DNA of 41,105 nucleotides from Rhodanobacter lindaniclasticus (lineage in GTDB: Bacteria > Pseudomonadota > Gammaproteobacteria > Xanthomonadales > Rhodanobacteraceae): positions 1-41,105 of the forward strand of contig NZ_MWIO01000078.1 in assembly GCF_004799035.1 (NCBI RefSeq), given 5' to 3'. The notes under the pieces were generated by a model, which had not been told where the DNA came from, ran no database searches, and saw only the letters and a program-made list of their open reading frames with translations. Positions within the stretch are counted from its first letter, which is position 1, and the number at the start of each line of letters is the position of its first letter. Below are positions 7,985-16,711 of the stretch, in pieces. The position numbers and the translations under genes were made by a program.

Positions 7985-9318
7985 GGGTGGCGGGCTTTTT
8001 CGCGGGCGGCGCGCAGGGCCAGCAGCTTTTCGCGCAGTTGCAGTTCCAGGCCGCGTTCGACCGGCTCGTAGAACACCGTGCCGACCAGCGCATCGGGCAG
8101 GCATTGCTGATCGAGCGCGACGCCGCCTTCGGCGTCGTGGTCGTATTGGTAGCCCTTGCCGTAGCCGAGGCCCTTCATCAGCTTGGTGGGCGCGTTGCGC
8201 AGGTGCATGGGCACGTCCAGCGTGCCGCCATGGCGCACCGCGTCGCGGGCCTTGTTGTAGGCCATGTACGCCGCGTTGCTCTTGGGCGAGATGGCCAGCC
8301 AGATCGCCAGCTGGGCCAGGCCGAGCTCGCCCTCGGGGCTGCCCAGGCGCTCGTAGGTATCCCACGCGTCCAGCGCCATGCGCCAGGCGCGCGGCTCGGC
8401 CAGGCCGACGTCCTCCACCGCCATGCGGGTCATGCGCCGGGCGAGATACAGCGGGTCGACGCCGCCGTCGAGCATGCGGCACAGCCAGTACACCGCCGCG
8501 TCGGGATCGGACGAGCGCACCGACTTGTGCAGCGCCGAGATCTGGTCGTAGAACTGCTCGCCCTGCTTGTCGAAGCGACGGGTGCGGTCGGCCAGCACCT
8601 GGCTCAGGGTGGCTTCGTCGATGGTGCGTTCGTGGGCCAGCTCGGCGGCGATTTCCAGCAGGGTCAGCGCGCGGCGCACGTCGCCGTCGGCCGCCTGGGC
8701 GATCGAATCCAGCGATGCGTCGGACACCTGCAATTGCAGCTCGCCGAGGCCGCGCTCGCCGTCGGCCAGCGCGCGCTTCAGCGCGGCGACGATGTCGGCG
8801 GTGGAGACCGGCTCCAGCACGTGCACGCGGCAGCGCGAGAGCAGCGCGGAGTTCAGCTCGAACGAGGGGTTCTCGGTGGTGGCGCCGATGAAGATGATCA
8901 CGCCGCGCTCGATGTGCGGCAGGAACGCGTCCTGCTGGGTCTTGTTGAAGCGGTGCACCTCGTCGACGAACAGCACGGTGCGCCGGCCCTGGGCGAAGTT
9001 CACCTCGGCCTCGGCCAGCGCCTTGCGCACGTCCGGCAGGCCGGACAGCACGGCGGAGATCGCGCGGAAATCCGCGTCGGCGTAGCGCGCCACCAGCAGG
9101 GCCAGCGTGGTCTTGCCGCAGCCGGGCGGCCCCCACAGCACCATCGAGTGGATCTTGCCGGCTTCCAGTGCGCGGCGCAGCGCCTGGTTCGGGCCGACCA
9201 GCCGCTGCTGACCGACGATTTCATCGAGGCTGCGCGGGCGCATGCGTTCGGCCAGCGGCTTGAGCGCGTCGGGTTCGGCGAACAGGCCGGGGCCGGACGG
9301 GGCAACGGGAGGAGTCAT
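7981..9318 (-). CDS. rarA: Replication-associated recombination protein A (AAA+ ATPase)
   Basis: RarA (MgsA) is a clamp-loader-like AAA+ ATPase that acts at stalled replication forks. The 445-residue protein has Walker A GPPGCGKTT, Walker B LFVDEVHRFNK, sensor 1 IGATTENPSF, an arginine-finger region (LLSRCRVHVL), and the C-terminal tetramerisation part (AYMAYNKARDAV, MHLRNAPTKLMK). Length is normal (E. coli 447). The ATG at 9318 gives MTPPVAPSGPGLFAEP, which fits the family; an ATG 18 bases upstream is possible. No good ribosome-binding site is seen for either. The gene keeps its conserved place near serS, but lolA, its usual neighbour, is now 11 kb away. Its stop codon comes from repeat B. 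Confidence 0.96.
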   Translation of the reverse strand: MTPPVAPSGPGLFAEPDALKPLAERMRPRSLDEIVGQQRLVGPNQALRRALEAGKIHSMVLWGPPGCGKTTLALLVARYADADFRAISAVLSGLPDVRKALAEAEVNFAQGRRTVLFVDEVHRFNKTQQDAFLPHIERGVIIFIGATTENPSFELNSALLSRCRVHVLEPVSTADIVAALKRALADGERGLGELQLQVSDASLDSIAQAADGDVRRALTLLEIAAELAHERTIDEATLSQVLADRTRRFDKQGEQFYDQISALHKSVRSSDPDAAVYWLCRMLDGGVDPLYLARRMTRMAVEDVGLAEPRAWRMALDAWDTYERLGSPEGELGLAQLAIWLAISPKSNAAYMAYNKARDAVRHGGTLDVPMHLRNAPTKLMKGLGYGKGYQYDHDAEGGVALDQQCLPDALVGTVFYEPVERGLELQLREKLLALRAAREKARHP

Positions 9319-9325
9319 GTGCCGA

Positions 9326-9382
9326 TGATAAGGCATGCACCCGCGGCGTCCGCCTGCGGAAACTCGGTGCATGCCGGTATCA
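9326..9382. promoter_or_regulatory. Inverted repeat in the divergent rarA / diguanylate cyclase promoter region
   Basis: A perfect 10-base inverted repeat, GGCATGCACC (9332-9341) and GGTGCATGCC (9366-9375), is flanked on the outside by TGATA (9326-9330) and TATCA (9378-9382). This places the -10-like hexamer TATCAT on both strands, facing outward, one toward each divergent gene. The arms could be two half-sites of one regulator or a long hairpin. Matching -35 boxes are not clear. Confidence 0.45.
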
Positions 9383-9530
9383 TGGGGGCCGTCCGCGTCG
9401 TCGAGCCGATTCGACCGGATGTGCCGGGGGACGACCAGAACGTGATCGTGCACGGAACCATTGACCGCACCAGGGAAACCGGACGCGCGCAGCGGCCCGG
9501 CGCCTTGCCGTGTCGGTACGGGTGGTGCGG

Positions 9531-12500
9531 GTGAAGCGACGGTCCTTGCGCTGCCCGTGGCTGGGCCTGTTGGGGGCACTGTTGCTGCTGCTCCGGGCCG
9601 GAGCGGGCATCGCCGCGCCGGTCGATCCGTGGGCGCCGTTCGAGTCGCCATGGTTCGACAAGGTATCCAGCGCGGAAGGATTCCCCCCGGCCATCGTCAC
9701 TGCGCTGGCGCAGGATCGCGAAGGCCTGCTGTGGGTGGGCACGATGGTGGGGCTGGCCCGCTACGACGGCTACCGCACCCAGCTGTTCGACATCCGCGGC
9801 GAACCCGTCAAGGGCCTGCCCGATGCCTACGTGCGCTGCCTGCTGGCCCTGCCCGACGGCGGCATGCTGATCGGCACCAACGCCGGCGGCCTGGTGCGCT
9901 TCGATCCGGCGACCAACACCTTCCACGTCTATCCCGGCGGCCCGGACGGCATCTCCGACCGCAAGATTTTCGCCCTCGCCGACGACCACGCCGGCGGCGT
10001 GTGGGTGGCCACCGAACAGGGCCTGGACCATCTCGACCTGCGCAGCAACGCGATCCGCCACGTCGACACCGGCAGCGACACCGCGCCGCGCAACTTCAGC
10101 GTGATGCAGGACCGCGCAGGCAACCTGTGGCTGGGCAACAACCAGGGCCTGTTCGTGCGGCGCGCCGGCAACGATCGCTTCGAGCGCCCCGCGCTGCCCG
10201 CCGATGCCGCGGTGGCCACCGTGCTGGAGAACCAGATCTGGGCCATCGACGAGGACAGCGCCGGCCGCCTGTGGATCGGCAGCGGCCAGGCCGGCGCGGT
10301 GTACCGCGACCCGCACGGACACTGGCAGCCGGTGCCGGAGTTCAGCGGCTATCGCAAGGGCGCCCAGCGCGCCACCGTGCGCGACTTCCAGGAGGCTGCG
10401 CCGGGCACCATGTGGATCGCCACCGACGGCAGCGGCGTACTGGCCTACCGGCCCGGCGACGCCTCGCTGCAGCGGATCGGGCATGACCCGGCGGTGCCCT
10501 CATCGCTGCCCGGCGACGCCGTGCGCGCGTTGCTGCACGACCACGCCGGCAATCTGTGGGCGGCCACCGACCTGGGCCTGGCCCGCGCCTATCTGGGCGA
10601 CCGCGGCGCGTTCTCGATCCTGCCCTCGCCGCTGGAATCGAACATGCTCAGCGACACCAGCGTGCGCGGCGTCTACGTGGACAGCCGCGGGCTGGTCTGG
10701 ATCGGCCTGAGCGCCGGCCGCATCGACGTGATCGACCTGCACGCGGGCCTGATGCGCCACCTGCGCCTCGGCGGCACGCAGACGCTGCGCGACGTGCAGT
10801 CCTTCGCCGAGGCGGCGGACGGCTCGATCTGGGTCGGCACCCAGGGCCTGGCGAAGGTGGACCCGAACACGTTCGAGATCAGCTCGTCGGTGCTGCCCGC
10901 ACTGGAAAGCGTGCCGGTGCTGTGCCTGCGCATGGATGGCAACCGCCTGCTGATCGGCACCTATGACGGACTGTTCCGCTACGACATCACCGCCGGCGTG
11001 CTGGACCATGTCCGGCACGATCCCGACGACCCGACCAGTCTGGCCAGCAACACGGTGCGGCAGATCCTCAAGGTCGGCGGCGAATGGTGGTACAGCACCT
11101 CGCGCGGCATCAGCATCGCCCCCGACAGCGGCGCCAGCCGCGGCTTCCGCACGCTTGCCCATCGCGAGGGCGACCCGACCAGCCTGCCCGGCGATTCGGT
11201 GAGCGCGGCAACGCCGGACCCGCAGGGACACGTATGGGTGAGCACCTCCGGCGGCCTGGCCGAAAGCATCGGCAAGGATCCGTGGCGCTTTTCCAGCATC
11301 GGCGTGGCCGAGGGCCTGCTCAGCGACAAGGTCACCAGCGCGCTCGGCGATGGCCTGGGCCACATCTGGGCCAGCACCTCCAGCGGCATCGCGCGCATCG
11401 ATGCCGGCAGCCACGCGGTGCGCAACCTGAGCTCGCGCGACGGCCTGCACATCCGCAGCTACCACTATGCCGACGCCGCCGCCCGCGCGCCCGACGGCTC
11501 GCTGCTGTTCGGTGGCCTGGGTGGCCTGACGGTGATCCGTCCGGCCATCCAGATCGACGACAACGACGACGCCCCGCTGGCGATCACCCAAGCGGTGCTC
11601 GGTACGCGGGCGCTGCCGTTCGGCAGACTGCCGCATGACGGCGACACGATCACGCTGGACCAGCGCAACCGCAACCTGCGCGTGGACTTCTCCCTGCTGG
11701 ATTACCGCTCCCCCGGCGAAACCTCGTACAGCTATCGCATGACCGGGCTGGACGACGACTGGGTCGACATCCCGGCCGGCGCCAAGCCCGGCGCGAACTA
11801 CACCAACCTCGCGCACGGGGACTACGTGCTGTATCTGCGCGCCAGTACGCAGGGCATGCATCCGCGCACGGTCGAAAGCCGCCTGCTGGTGACGGTCGCT
11901 CCGCGCTGGTATGAAACCTGGTACAGCAAGCTGGCAGCGGTCGCGCTGCTGATCGGCCTGGTGGTGCTGCTGGTGCATCTGCGCACGCTCTACCTGCGCC
12001 GGCAGGCGCTGCAGTTGCAGCGACAGATCAACGAACACACGCGCGACCTGCGCGCCGCCAACCGGCGCCTGGACGAACTGGCCAGCACCGACGGGCTCAC
12101 CGGCATCTACAACCGGCGCCGCTTCCTGGAGCTGGCCCAGCTGGAATGCGAGCGGTCGCGGGAGCAATCCATCTGCATCGCGCTGTTCGACCTGGACCGC
12201 TTCAAGCAGATCAACGACATCCACGGCCACCTCGCCGGCGACGCCGTGATCCGCGGCGCGGTGGCGGTGATCCAGCGCCATTGCCGCCAGGGTGACCTGC
12301 TCGGACGCTACGGCGGCGAGGAGTTCGTGCTGTGCCTGCCCGACACCAGCGTGGACCAGGCCAGCGAGATCGCCGAGCGCATCTGCGCGGCCATGGCCGG
12401 CACCGCCGTCAGCTATCAGGATCGGCCGATCCAGGTCACGGTGAGCATCGGCGTCACCGCGCTGCGTCAGGGTGAATCCATCGAGCAGTGGCTGTCGCGC

Positions 12501-12563
12501 GCGGACAAGGCGCTGTACGAAGCCAAGCGCAACGGCCGCAACCGCTACGCGGTGGCCAGCTGA
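9531..12563 (+). CDS. Diguanylate cyclase with periplasmic two-component-regulator propeller sensor
   Basis: This protein of about 1010 residues makes the second messenger c-di-GMP in response to an outside signal. The order is a signal peptide (MKRRSLRCPWLGLLGALLLLL), many beta-propeller Reg_prop repeats (LWVGT, VWVATEQGL, LWLGNNQGL, LWIGSGQ, VWIGLSAG), a Y_Y_Y domain (YSYRMTGLDDDWVDIPAG), one membrane helix (LAAVALLIGLVVLLVHL), a short coiled coil, and a GGDEF domain. The active site is GGEEF at residues 928-932. An RxxD inhibition site (RQGD) sits exactly five residues before it, so the enzyme looks active and product-inhibited. GTG at 9531 is preferred because the signal peptide then starts with KRR; GTG at 9510 is possible. 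The ligand is unknown. Confidence 0.93.
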   Translation: MKRRSLRCPWLGLLGALLLLLRAGAGIAAPVDPWAPFESPWFDKVSSAEGFPPAIVTALAQDREGLLWVGTMVGLARYDGYRTQLFDIRGEPVKGLPDAYVRCLLALPDGGMLIGTNAGGLVRFDPATNTFHVYPGGPDGISDRKIFALADDHAGGVWVATEQGLDHLDLRSNAIRHVDTGSDTAPRNFSVMQDRAGNLWLGNNQGLFVRRAGNDRFERPALPADAAVATVLENQIWAIDEDSAGRLWIGSGQAGAVYRDPHGHWQPVPEFSGYRKGAQRATVRDFQEAAPGTMWIATDGSGVLAYRPGDASLQRIGHDPAVPSSLPGDAVRALLHDHAGNLWAATDLGLARAYLGDRGAFSILPSPLESNMLSDTSVRGVYVDSRGLVWIGLSAGRIDVIDLHAGLMRHLRLGGTQTLRDVQSFAEAADGSIWVGTQGLAKVDPNTFEISSSVLPALESVPVLCLRMDGNRLLIGTYDGLFRYDITAGVLDHVRHDPDDPTSLASNTVRQILKVGGEWWYSTSRGISIAPDSGASRGFRTLAHREGDPTSLPGDSVSAATPDPQGHVWVSTSGGLAESIGKDPWRFSSIGVAEGLLSDKVTSALGDGLGHIWASTSSGIARIDAGSHAVRNLSSRDGLHIRSYHYADAAARAPDGSLLFGGLGGLTVIRPAIQIDDNDDAPLAITQAVLGTRALPFGRLPHDGDTITLDQRNRNLRVDFSLLDYRSPGETSYSYRMTGLDDDWVDIPAGAKPGANYTNLAHGDYVLYLRASTQGMHPRTVESRLLVTVAPRWYETWYSKLAAVALLIGLVVLLVHLRTLYLRRQALQLQRQINEHTRDLRAANRRLDELASTDGLTGIYNRRRFLELAQLECERSREQSICIALFDLDRFKQINDIHGHLAGDAVIRGAVAVIQRHCRQGDLLGRYGGEEFVLCLPDTSVDQASEIAERICAAMAGTAVSYQDRPIQVTVSIGVTALRQGESIEQWLSRADKALYEAKRNGRNRYAVAS

Positions 12564-12729
12564 CATCCCCCCTCAATCGGCGCCCGCGCGGCCCCGACGC
12601 ATGGCGCCCACCGCGCTGCCGAACCGGCACGTTGAACCACCGCGACTGGTCCGTCCGGGCGGCTGATTGCCGTCGTCCTTTCAGGCCCCATCCCTGCAGC
12701 CACGGCACCGACCCGTGACCCGGCAGCCG
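12564..12729. other. Convergent intergenic region after the diguanylate cyclase
   Basis: This GC-rich gap of 166 bases separates the 3' ends of the diguanylate cyclase and the ribbon-helix-helix gene. I see no hairpin with a T-tract and no credible short gene in it. Confidence 0.4.
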
Positions 12730-12951
12730 CTAGCGCGTCCGCGGCTTCTTGGCTGCAGTCGCGGTCTTTTCAGCAAGGTTGTATTCGCTTTGCCAGGAGT
12801 GCCCGGACTTCTGCTCGATATAGTCCCGGATCAGCTGGCGCACCACTTGCGACGGCGTGGTGTCGTCTGCCGCACACAAGCGCTCGAACACCGCCTTCTT
12901 GCGCGGATCGATCAGGACAGTCAGGCGGGCCGTACGGATTTCGGTTGGCAT
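12730..12951 (-). CDS. Ribbon-helix-helix (CopG-like) DNA-binding protein
   Basis: This 73-residue protein fits a ribbon-helix-helix transcription factor. It has an N-terminal strand RTARLTVLID, helix A PRKKAVFERLCAADD, a turn at TTPS, helix B QVVRQLIRDYIEQ, and a basic tail (EKTATAAKKPRTR). Such proteins bind palindromes as dimers. A perfect palindrome lies between the -35 and -10 boxes of its own promoter (12983-13011), so autorepression is likely. The same site is 64 bases upstream of hyfB, which runs the other way, making this the best candidate regulator of the hyf operon. It could also be a lone antitoxin, but no toxin gene is next to it. Confidence 0.8.
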   Translation of the reverse strand: MPTEIRTARLTVLIDPRKKAVFERLCAADDTTPSQVVRQLIRDYIEQKSGHSWQSEYNLAEKTATAAKKPRTR

Positions 12952-12982
12952 GCGAGTATCATCGGCTGTACACTAGATCATC

Positions 12983-13011
12983 ATCTTATGATAATAAAAT
13001 TATCATGACAA
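12983..13011 (-). promoter_or_regulatory. Promoter of the ribbon-helix-helix gene with palindromic operator in the spacer
   Basis: On the minus strand, TTGTCA (13006-13011) and TAAGAT (12983-12988) are separated by exactly 17 bases. The perfect inverted repeat ATGATAAT-AAA-ATTATCAT (12988-13006) fills that spacer. A dimer bound here would block RNA polymerase. The AT-rich stretch stands out in a GC-rich neighbourhood and probably also holds the hyfB promoter on the other strand, for which I cannot fix boxes. Confidence 0.7.
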
Positions 13012-13069
13012 ACGTCCAGGCGGCACCGCTCAACAGCCGCTCAAGCAGCGACCTGCTCGAGTCCACCGT

Positions 13070-15091
13070 ATGCATGGGGTGAGTGCACTGACGACAACCA
13101 CGGCACTGACCGCGGTGCTGGTTCTGGTTGCTTCGTGGTTGCTGATTGGCGCACTCGGCCTGGTCCAGTCCAACCGCATCGGTTGGGTCGCGCGCACACT
13201 GTTCCCGTTGGGCGCGCTGATCGCGCTGGGCGTGGCCGGCTTGGGCGTCGTGTCCCTGACCACGGGCTTTGCCGCGCAGACCGGCGTGCTTGCCTTCGGG
13301 CTTCCGGACATGCCGTTTCACGTGCGTCTGGATGCGCTGTCAGGCTTCTTCCTGCTGCTGCTTGGAAGCGCGGGGGCGGGCATCTCGATCTTCGCCGCCG
13401 GTTACTTCCGGGAGGGCGAAGGCACGGCGCCGGGGCTGCTCTGCCTGCAGTACCACGTCTTTCTGGCCAGCATGGCGCTGGTCGTGCTGGCCGATGACGC
13501 CTACCTGTTCATGGTGGCGTGGGAAACCATGGCGCTCAGTTCGTACTTCCTGGTGACCACCCAGCACCGTATCCCGGAGATCCAGCGCGCCGGCTTCCTG
13601 TACCTGCTGATGGCGCACGTGGGAGCACTGGCACTGCTGCTTTGCTTCGGTGTGCTGCACGGCGGCAGCTGGCTGATGACGTTCGACTCGATGCGTGCGG
13701 CCACCCTGTCGCCGGCCTGGGCCGCGGCGGCCTTCCTGCTGGCCCTGTTCGGTTTCGGCGCCAAGGCGGGCCTGGTGCCCCTGCATGTGTGGCTGCCGGA
13801 AGCCCATCCGGCCGCACCCTCGCCGGTGTCCGCGATGATGAGCGGCCTGATGCTCAAGGTGGCGGTCTACGGCATGCTGCGGATCAGTTTCGATCTGCTC
13901 CATGCCGGCCCGTGGTGGTGGGGCATGCTGACGCTGGCCGTGGGACTGGGCACGGCGCTGTTCGGCGCGGTGTTCGCTGCCGTGCAGACCGACATGAAGC
14001 GGTTGCTGGCCTATTCCTCCATCGAGAACATCGGCCTGATCTTCGCCGCGCTTGGCCTGGCGCTGCTGTGCTACGCGTTCGACATGCGCCTGCTGGCGGC
14101 GTTGGCACTCGCCGCGGCGTTGCTGCATGCACTCAATCACGCACTGTTCAAGAGCCTGCTGTTTCTCGCCACCGGCTCGGTTCTGCACGCCACCCACGAG
14201 CGCAGCCTGGGCAAACTCGGCGGGCTGATCCGGCGCATGCCGTGGGTCGCCACGCTGGCCCTGGTCGGCACCCTGTCCCTCGCCGGGTTGCCACCGCTCA
14301 ACGGTTTCGTTTCCGAATGGCTGCTGCTGCAGGCATTCCTGTCCACGCCGTCCATCCCCCATGCGTTCACCAACATGATCGTGCCGCTGGGTGCGGCCGT
14401 GGTGGCACTCACCGCCGCGCTGGCCGGCTACGTGATGGTCAAGTTCTACGGCGTCATATTCCTCGGCCAGCCACGCGAACCTTCACTGATGCAGGCCCAC
14501 GATGCGGGTTGGCTGGAACGGGTGGGGTTGGCCTGGCTGGCGTTGGGCTGCATCCTCATTGGCGTGTTTCCGCAAGCCGCGCTGGATGCCATCGCCGGCG
14601 TGACCCAGACCCTGCTCGGCACCACGATCCAGCGCGGCCCGACGCCATGGTGGATCGCTCCGGTGGCGCAGGCGCAGGCTTCCTACAATGGCCTGTGGCT
14701 GCTGTTGGGCATGGCCGGCGTGATCGCGATGATGTTCGTGCTGGTACGGCGGATGTACCACGGTCGTGTGCGCCGGGTGCCACCGTGGAACTGCGGTTAT
14801 CCCGAGCTGACCCCGCGCATGCAGGACACCGCCGAAGGATTCGGTCAGCCGATCCGGCACATGTTCGGGCCGTTTTTCCGCATCGAGCGCGAAGTGCCTT
14901 CGCCGGATGACCAGGCCCCGCGTTACCGCATCCAGATCGATGACCGCTTCTGGCATGGGCTGTATCTTCCGCTGGCCCGCATCGTCGGCTGGCTGGCCGA
15001 TGCGCTGTCCATGCTGCAGCGTGGCCGTCTGGCCATCTATCTGCTGTACAGCTTCCTGACCCTGATCGTCTTGCTGGTGTTCGTCCTGTGA
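13070..15091 (+). CDS. hyfB: Hydrogenase-4 component B-like / NuoL-like proton-pumping subunit
   Basis: HyfB is an antiporter-like membrane subunit of group 4 hydrogenase complexes, related to NuoL and NuoN of complex I. It would move ions across the inner membrane. The 673 residues are mostly helices and contain the proton-antiporter core. A membrane glutamate lies in MVAWETMALSSYF and lysines in FGFGAKAGLVPLHVWLPEAH and GLMLKVAVYG, so the channel residues are intact. The C-terminal region has the HyfB-type soluble loop (VPPWNCGYPELTPRMQDTAEGFGQPI) and ends in a last helix. The ATG at 13070 has a weak ribosome-binding site; GTG at 13079 is an alternative. It starts a tightly packed operon with hyfCEFGI. 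Confidence 0.93.
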   Translation: MHGVSALTTTTALTAVLVLVASWLLIGALGLVQSNRIGWVARTLFPLGALIALGVAGLGVVSLTTGFAAQTGVLAFGLPDMPFHVRLDALSGFFLLLLGSAGAGISIFAAGYFREGEGTAPGLLCLQYHVFLASMALVVLADDAYLFMVAWETMALSSYFLVTTQHRIPEIQRAGFLYLLMAHVGALALLLCFGVLHGGSWLMTFDSMRAATLSPAWAAAAFLLALFGFGAKAGLVPLHVWLPEAHPAAPSPVSAMMSGLMLKVAVYGMLRISFDLLHAGPWWWGMLTLAVGLGTALFGAVFAAVQTDMKRLLAYSSIENIGLIFAALGLALLCYAFDMRLLAALALAAALLHALNHALFKSLLFLATGSVLHATHERSLGKLGGLIRRMPWVATLALVGTLSLAGLPPLNGFVSEWLLLQAFLSTPSIPHAFTNMIVPLGAAVVALTAALAGYVMVKFYGVIFLGQPREPSLMQAHDAGWLERVGLAWLALGCILIGVFPQAALDAIAGVTQTLLGTTIQRGPTPWWIAPVAQAQASYNGLWLLLGMAGVIAMMFVLVRRMYHGRVRRVPPWNCGYPELTPRMQDTAEGFGQPIRHMFGPFFRIEREVPSPDDQAPRYRIQIDDRFWHGLYLPLARIVGWLADALSMLQRGRLAIYLLYSFLTLIVLLVFVL

Positions 15092-16041
15092 ACGCGCTCG
15101 CACTCGTCAGCCAGCTCGGCGGCGTGGTACTGGCCGTGGCACTGGCACCGCTGCTGGCCGGCTGGGTCGCCCAATGCCGGGCCTGGCTGCAGAGTCGGTC
15201 GGCCCCTTCCCTGCTGCTGCCCTACCGCACCTTGCGCAAGCTGTTCCGCAAGGACGCGGCGCTGGCCACGCAGGCCTCACCCTTGTTCCGCGCCGCGCCC
15301 TACGCCGTGTTCGGCGCCATGGCCACGGCGGCGGCGATCATTCCCTCGGTAACCACCGACCTGCCCCTCGCAAGGGTGGCCGACGCCATCGCACTGGTCG
15401 GCCTGTTCGCGACGGCGCGCATGTTCATCGCCCTGGCGGCGATGGACATCGGCGCGGTGTTCGGCAGCATGGGCGCGCGACGCGAAATGCTGATCGGATT
15501 TCTCGCCGAGCCGGCGCTGCTGATGGTGCTGTTCAACGCGTTTCTGATGTTCGGCAGCACGGCGTTGCCAACCATCGTGAAAGGCACGCTGGACGCCGAC
15601 GGGCTGACCTTGCATCCGAGTCTGGCCTTCGCCGGCGTCGCTTTCGTGATGGTGCTGCTGGCCGAGAACGCCCGTATCCCGATCGACAACCCCGGCACGC
15701 ACCTTGAAGTGACCATGATCCATGAGTCCATGGTGCTGGAATATTCCGCGCGCCATCTGGCCCTCATCGAGTGGGCGTCCTGGTTGAAGCTGTTCAACTA
15801 TGCGTGCATCGGTTTCACGCTGTTCGTGCCCTGGGGCATCGCGCCGCACACGGCCGGCCCATTGGGTTTGTTGCTTGCCATCGTGTGGTTGCTGGCCAAG
15901 CTGGCCGTCGCCGGCGCGGTGCTGGCGGTGATTGAAACGGTCTCGGCCAAGCTGCGCATCTTCCGGGCGCCGGAGTTCCTGAGCATGGCGTTCCTGCTCG
16001 CCGTGCTGGGCCTGCTCGTTCACCTTCTGCTGCAATCCTGA
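15088..16041 (+). CDS. hyfC: Hydrogenase-4 component C-like / NuoH-like membrane subunit
   Basis: HyfC anchors the peripheral arm to the membrane part and corresponds to NuoH of complex I and HycD of formate hydrogenlyase. The 317 residues have about eight membrane helices. The conserved cytoplasmic loops are LLLPYRTLRKLFRKDAAL near residue 50 and the acidic stretch AENARIPIDNPGTHLEVTMIHE near residue 195, which in this family lies at the junction with the quinone-like or catalytic cavity. GTG at 15088 overlaps the hyfB stop as GTGA. The protein is intact, which suggests that coupling between electron transfer and ion pumping is retained. Confidence 0.93.
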   Translation: MNALALVSQLGGVVLAVALAPLLAGWVAQCRAWLQSRSAPSLLLPYRTLRKLFRKDAALATQASPLFRAAPYAVFGAMATAAAIIPSVTTDLPLARVADAIALVGLFATARMFIALAAMDIGAVFGSMGARREMLIGFLAEPALLMVLFNAFLMFGSTALPTIVKGTLDADGLTLHPSLAFAGVAFVMVLLAENARIPIDNPGTHLEVTMIHESMVLEYSARHLALIEWASWLKLFNYACIGFTLFVPWGIAPHTAGPLGLLLAIVWLLAKLAVAGAVLAVIETVSAKLRIFRAPEFLSMAFLLAVLGLLVHLLLQS

Positions 16042-16710
16042 ATGATGCCTCCACTCAACCTCGTCACCCAGCTGCTGCACGTGCTCGCCGCCGGCCTGCT
16101 GATGATCTCGTTCTCCATGCTCGCGCAGCGGCGGACACGGCGGCTGATCGTGCTGCTGGCCTGGCAGGGTGTGGTGCTGACCGCCTCCACGCTGCTGGTC
16201 GCCGTCACGGCGCACCTGCAGCATCTGTACTACTCCGCCGCGCTGACCCTGATCGAGAAGGTCTGGCTGATGCCGTGGATCCTGCTGCGGCTGATGCGTC
16301 GCCTGGGCATCGAGAGCGACAGCGATCCGCTGGTGAACATTCCCACCCTGATGCTGGTCGGGCTGGGTCTGGTGATCTTCGCGTTCGGACTGGCCCAGCC
16401 GATCAGTTCGCTGGCCACCACGGTCACCCGACAGACGCTGGGCATTGCGATGGCGGTGATCCTGCTGGCCTTCCTGATGATGATTGCCCGGCACAAGGCG
16501 GTGACCCAGGTGATCGGTTTCCTGGCGATGGAGAACGGCCTGTTCTTCGCCGCCACCAGCACGACCTACGGCATGCCGATGGTGGTCGAGCTTGGCATTG
16601 CGCTCGATCTGCTGGTCGGCGTGTTCATCTTCGGCATCTTCTTCTTCCAGATCCGCGAGCAGTTCGACAGCCTCGACCTGCATCAGCTCGAAGCACTCAA
16701 GGAGGACTGA
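16042..16710 (+). CDS. hyfE: Hydrogenase-4 component E-like membrane subunit
   Basis: HyfE is a NuoK-related membrane subunit found in hydrogenase-4 and Ehr complexes. The 222 residues form about six helices. The NuoK-like second half carries acidic residues within the membrane region (GFLAMENGLFFAATS, MVVELGIALDLLVGVF). The protein ends in an acidic tail that contains the ribosome-binding site of hyfF (GGAGG at 16701-16705). It begins directly after the hyfC stop, with no gap. There is no separate NuoJ-like gene, as in hydrogenase-4 operons. Confidence 0.92.
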   Translation: MMPPLNLVTQLLHVLAAGLLMISFSMLAQRRTRRLIVLLAWQGVVLTASTLLVAVTAHLQHLYYSAALTLIEKVWLMPWILLRLMRRLGIESDSDPLVNIPTLMLVGLGLVIFAFGLAQPISSLATTVTRQTLGIAMAVILLAFLMMIARHKAVTQVIGFLAMENGLFFAATSTTYGMPMVVELGIALDLLVGVFIFGIFFFQIREQFDSLDLHQLEALKED

Positions 16711-16711
16711 C

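Noticed and set aside
10500..12566. A 688-codon minus-strand frame inside the diguanylate cyclase gene.
   Set aside because: The plus-strand protein has signal peptide, propeller repeats and GGEEF. The antisense frame has no domain.
13005..13085. A short open frame (ATG at 13005) overlapping the hyfB start, as a leader peptide.
   Set aside because: It has no ribosome-binding site and no feature of an attenuator. It lies over the palindrome edge by chance.
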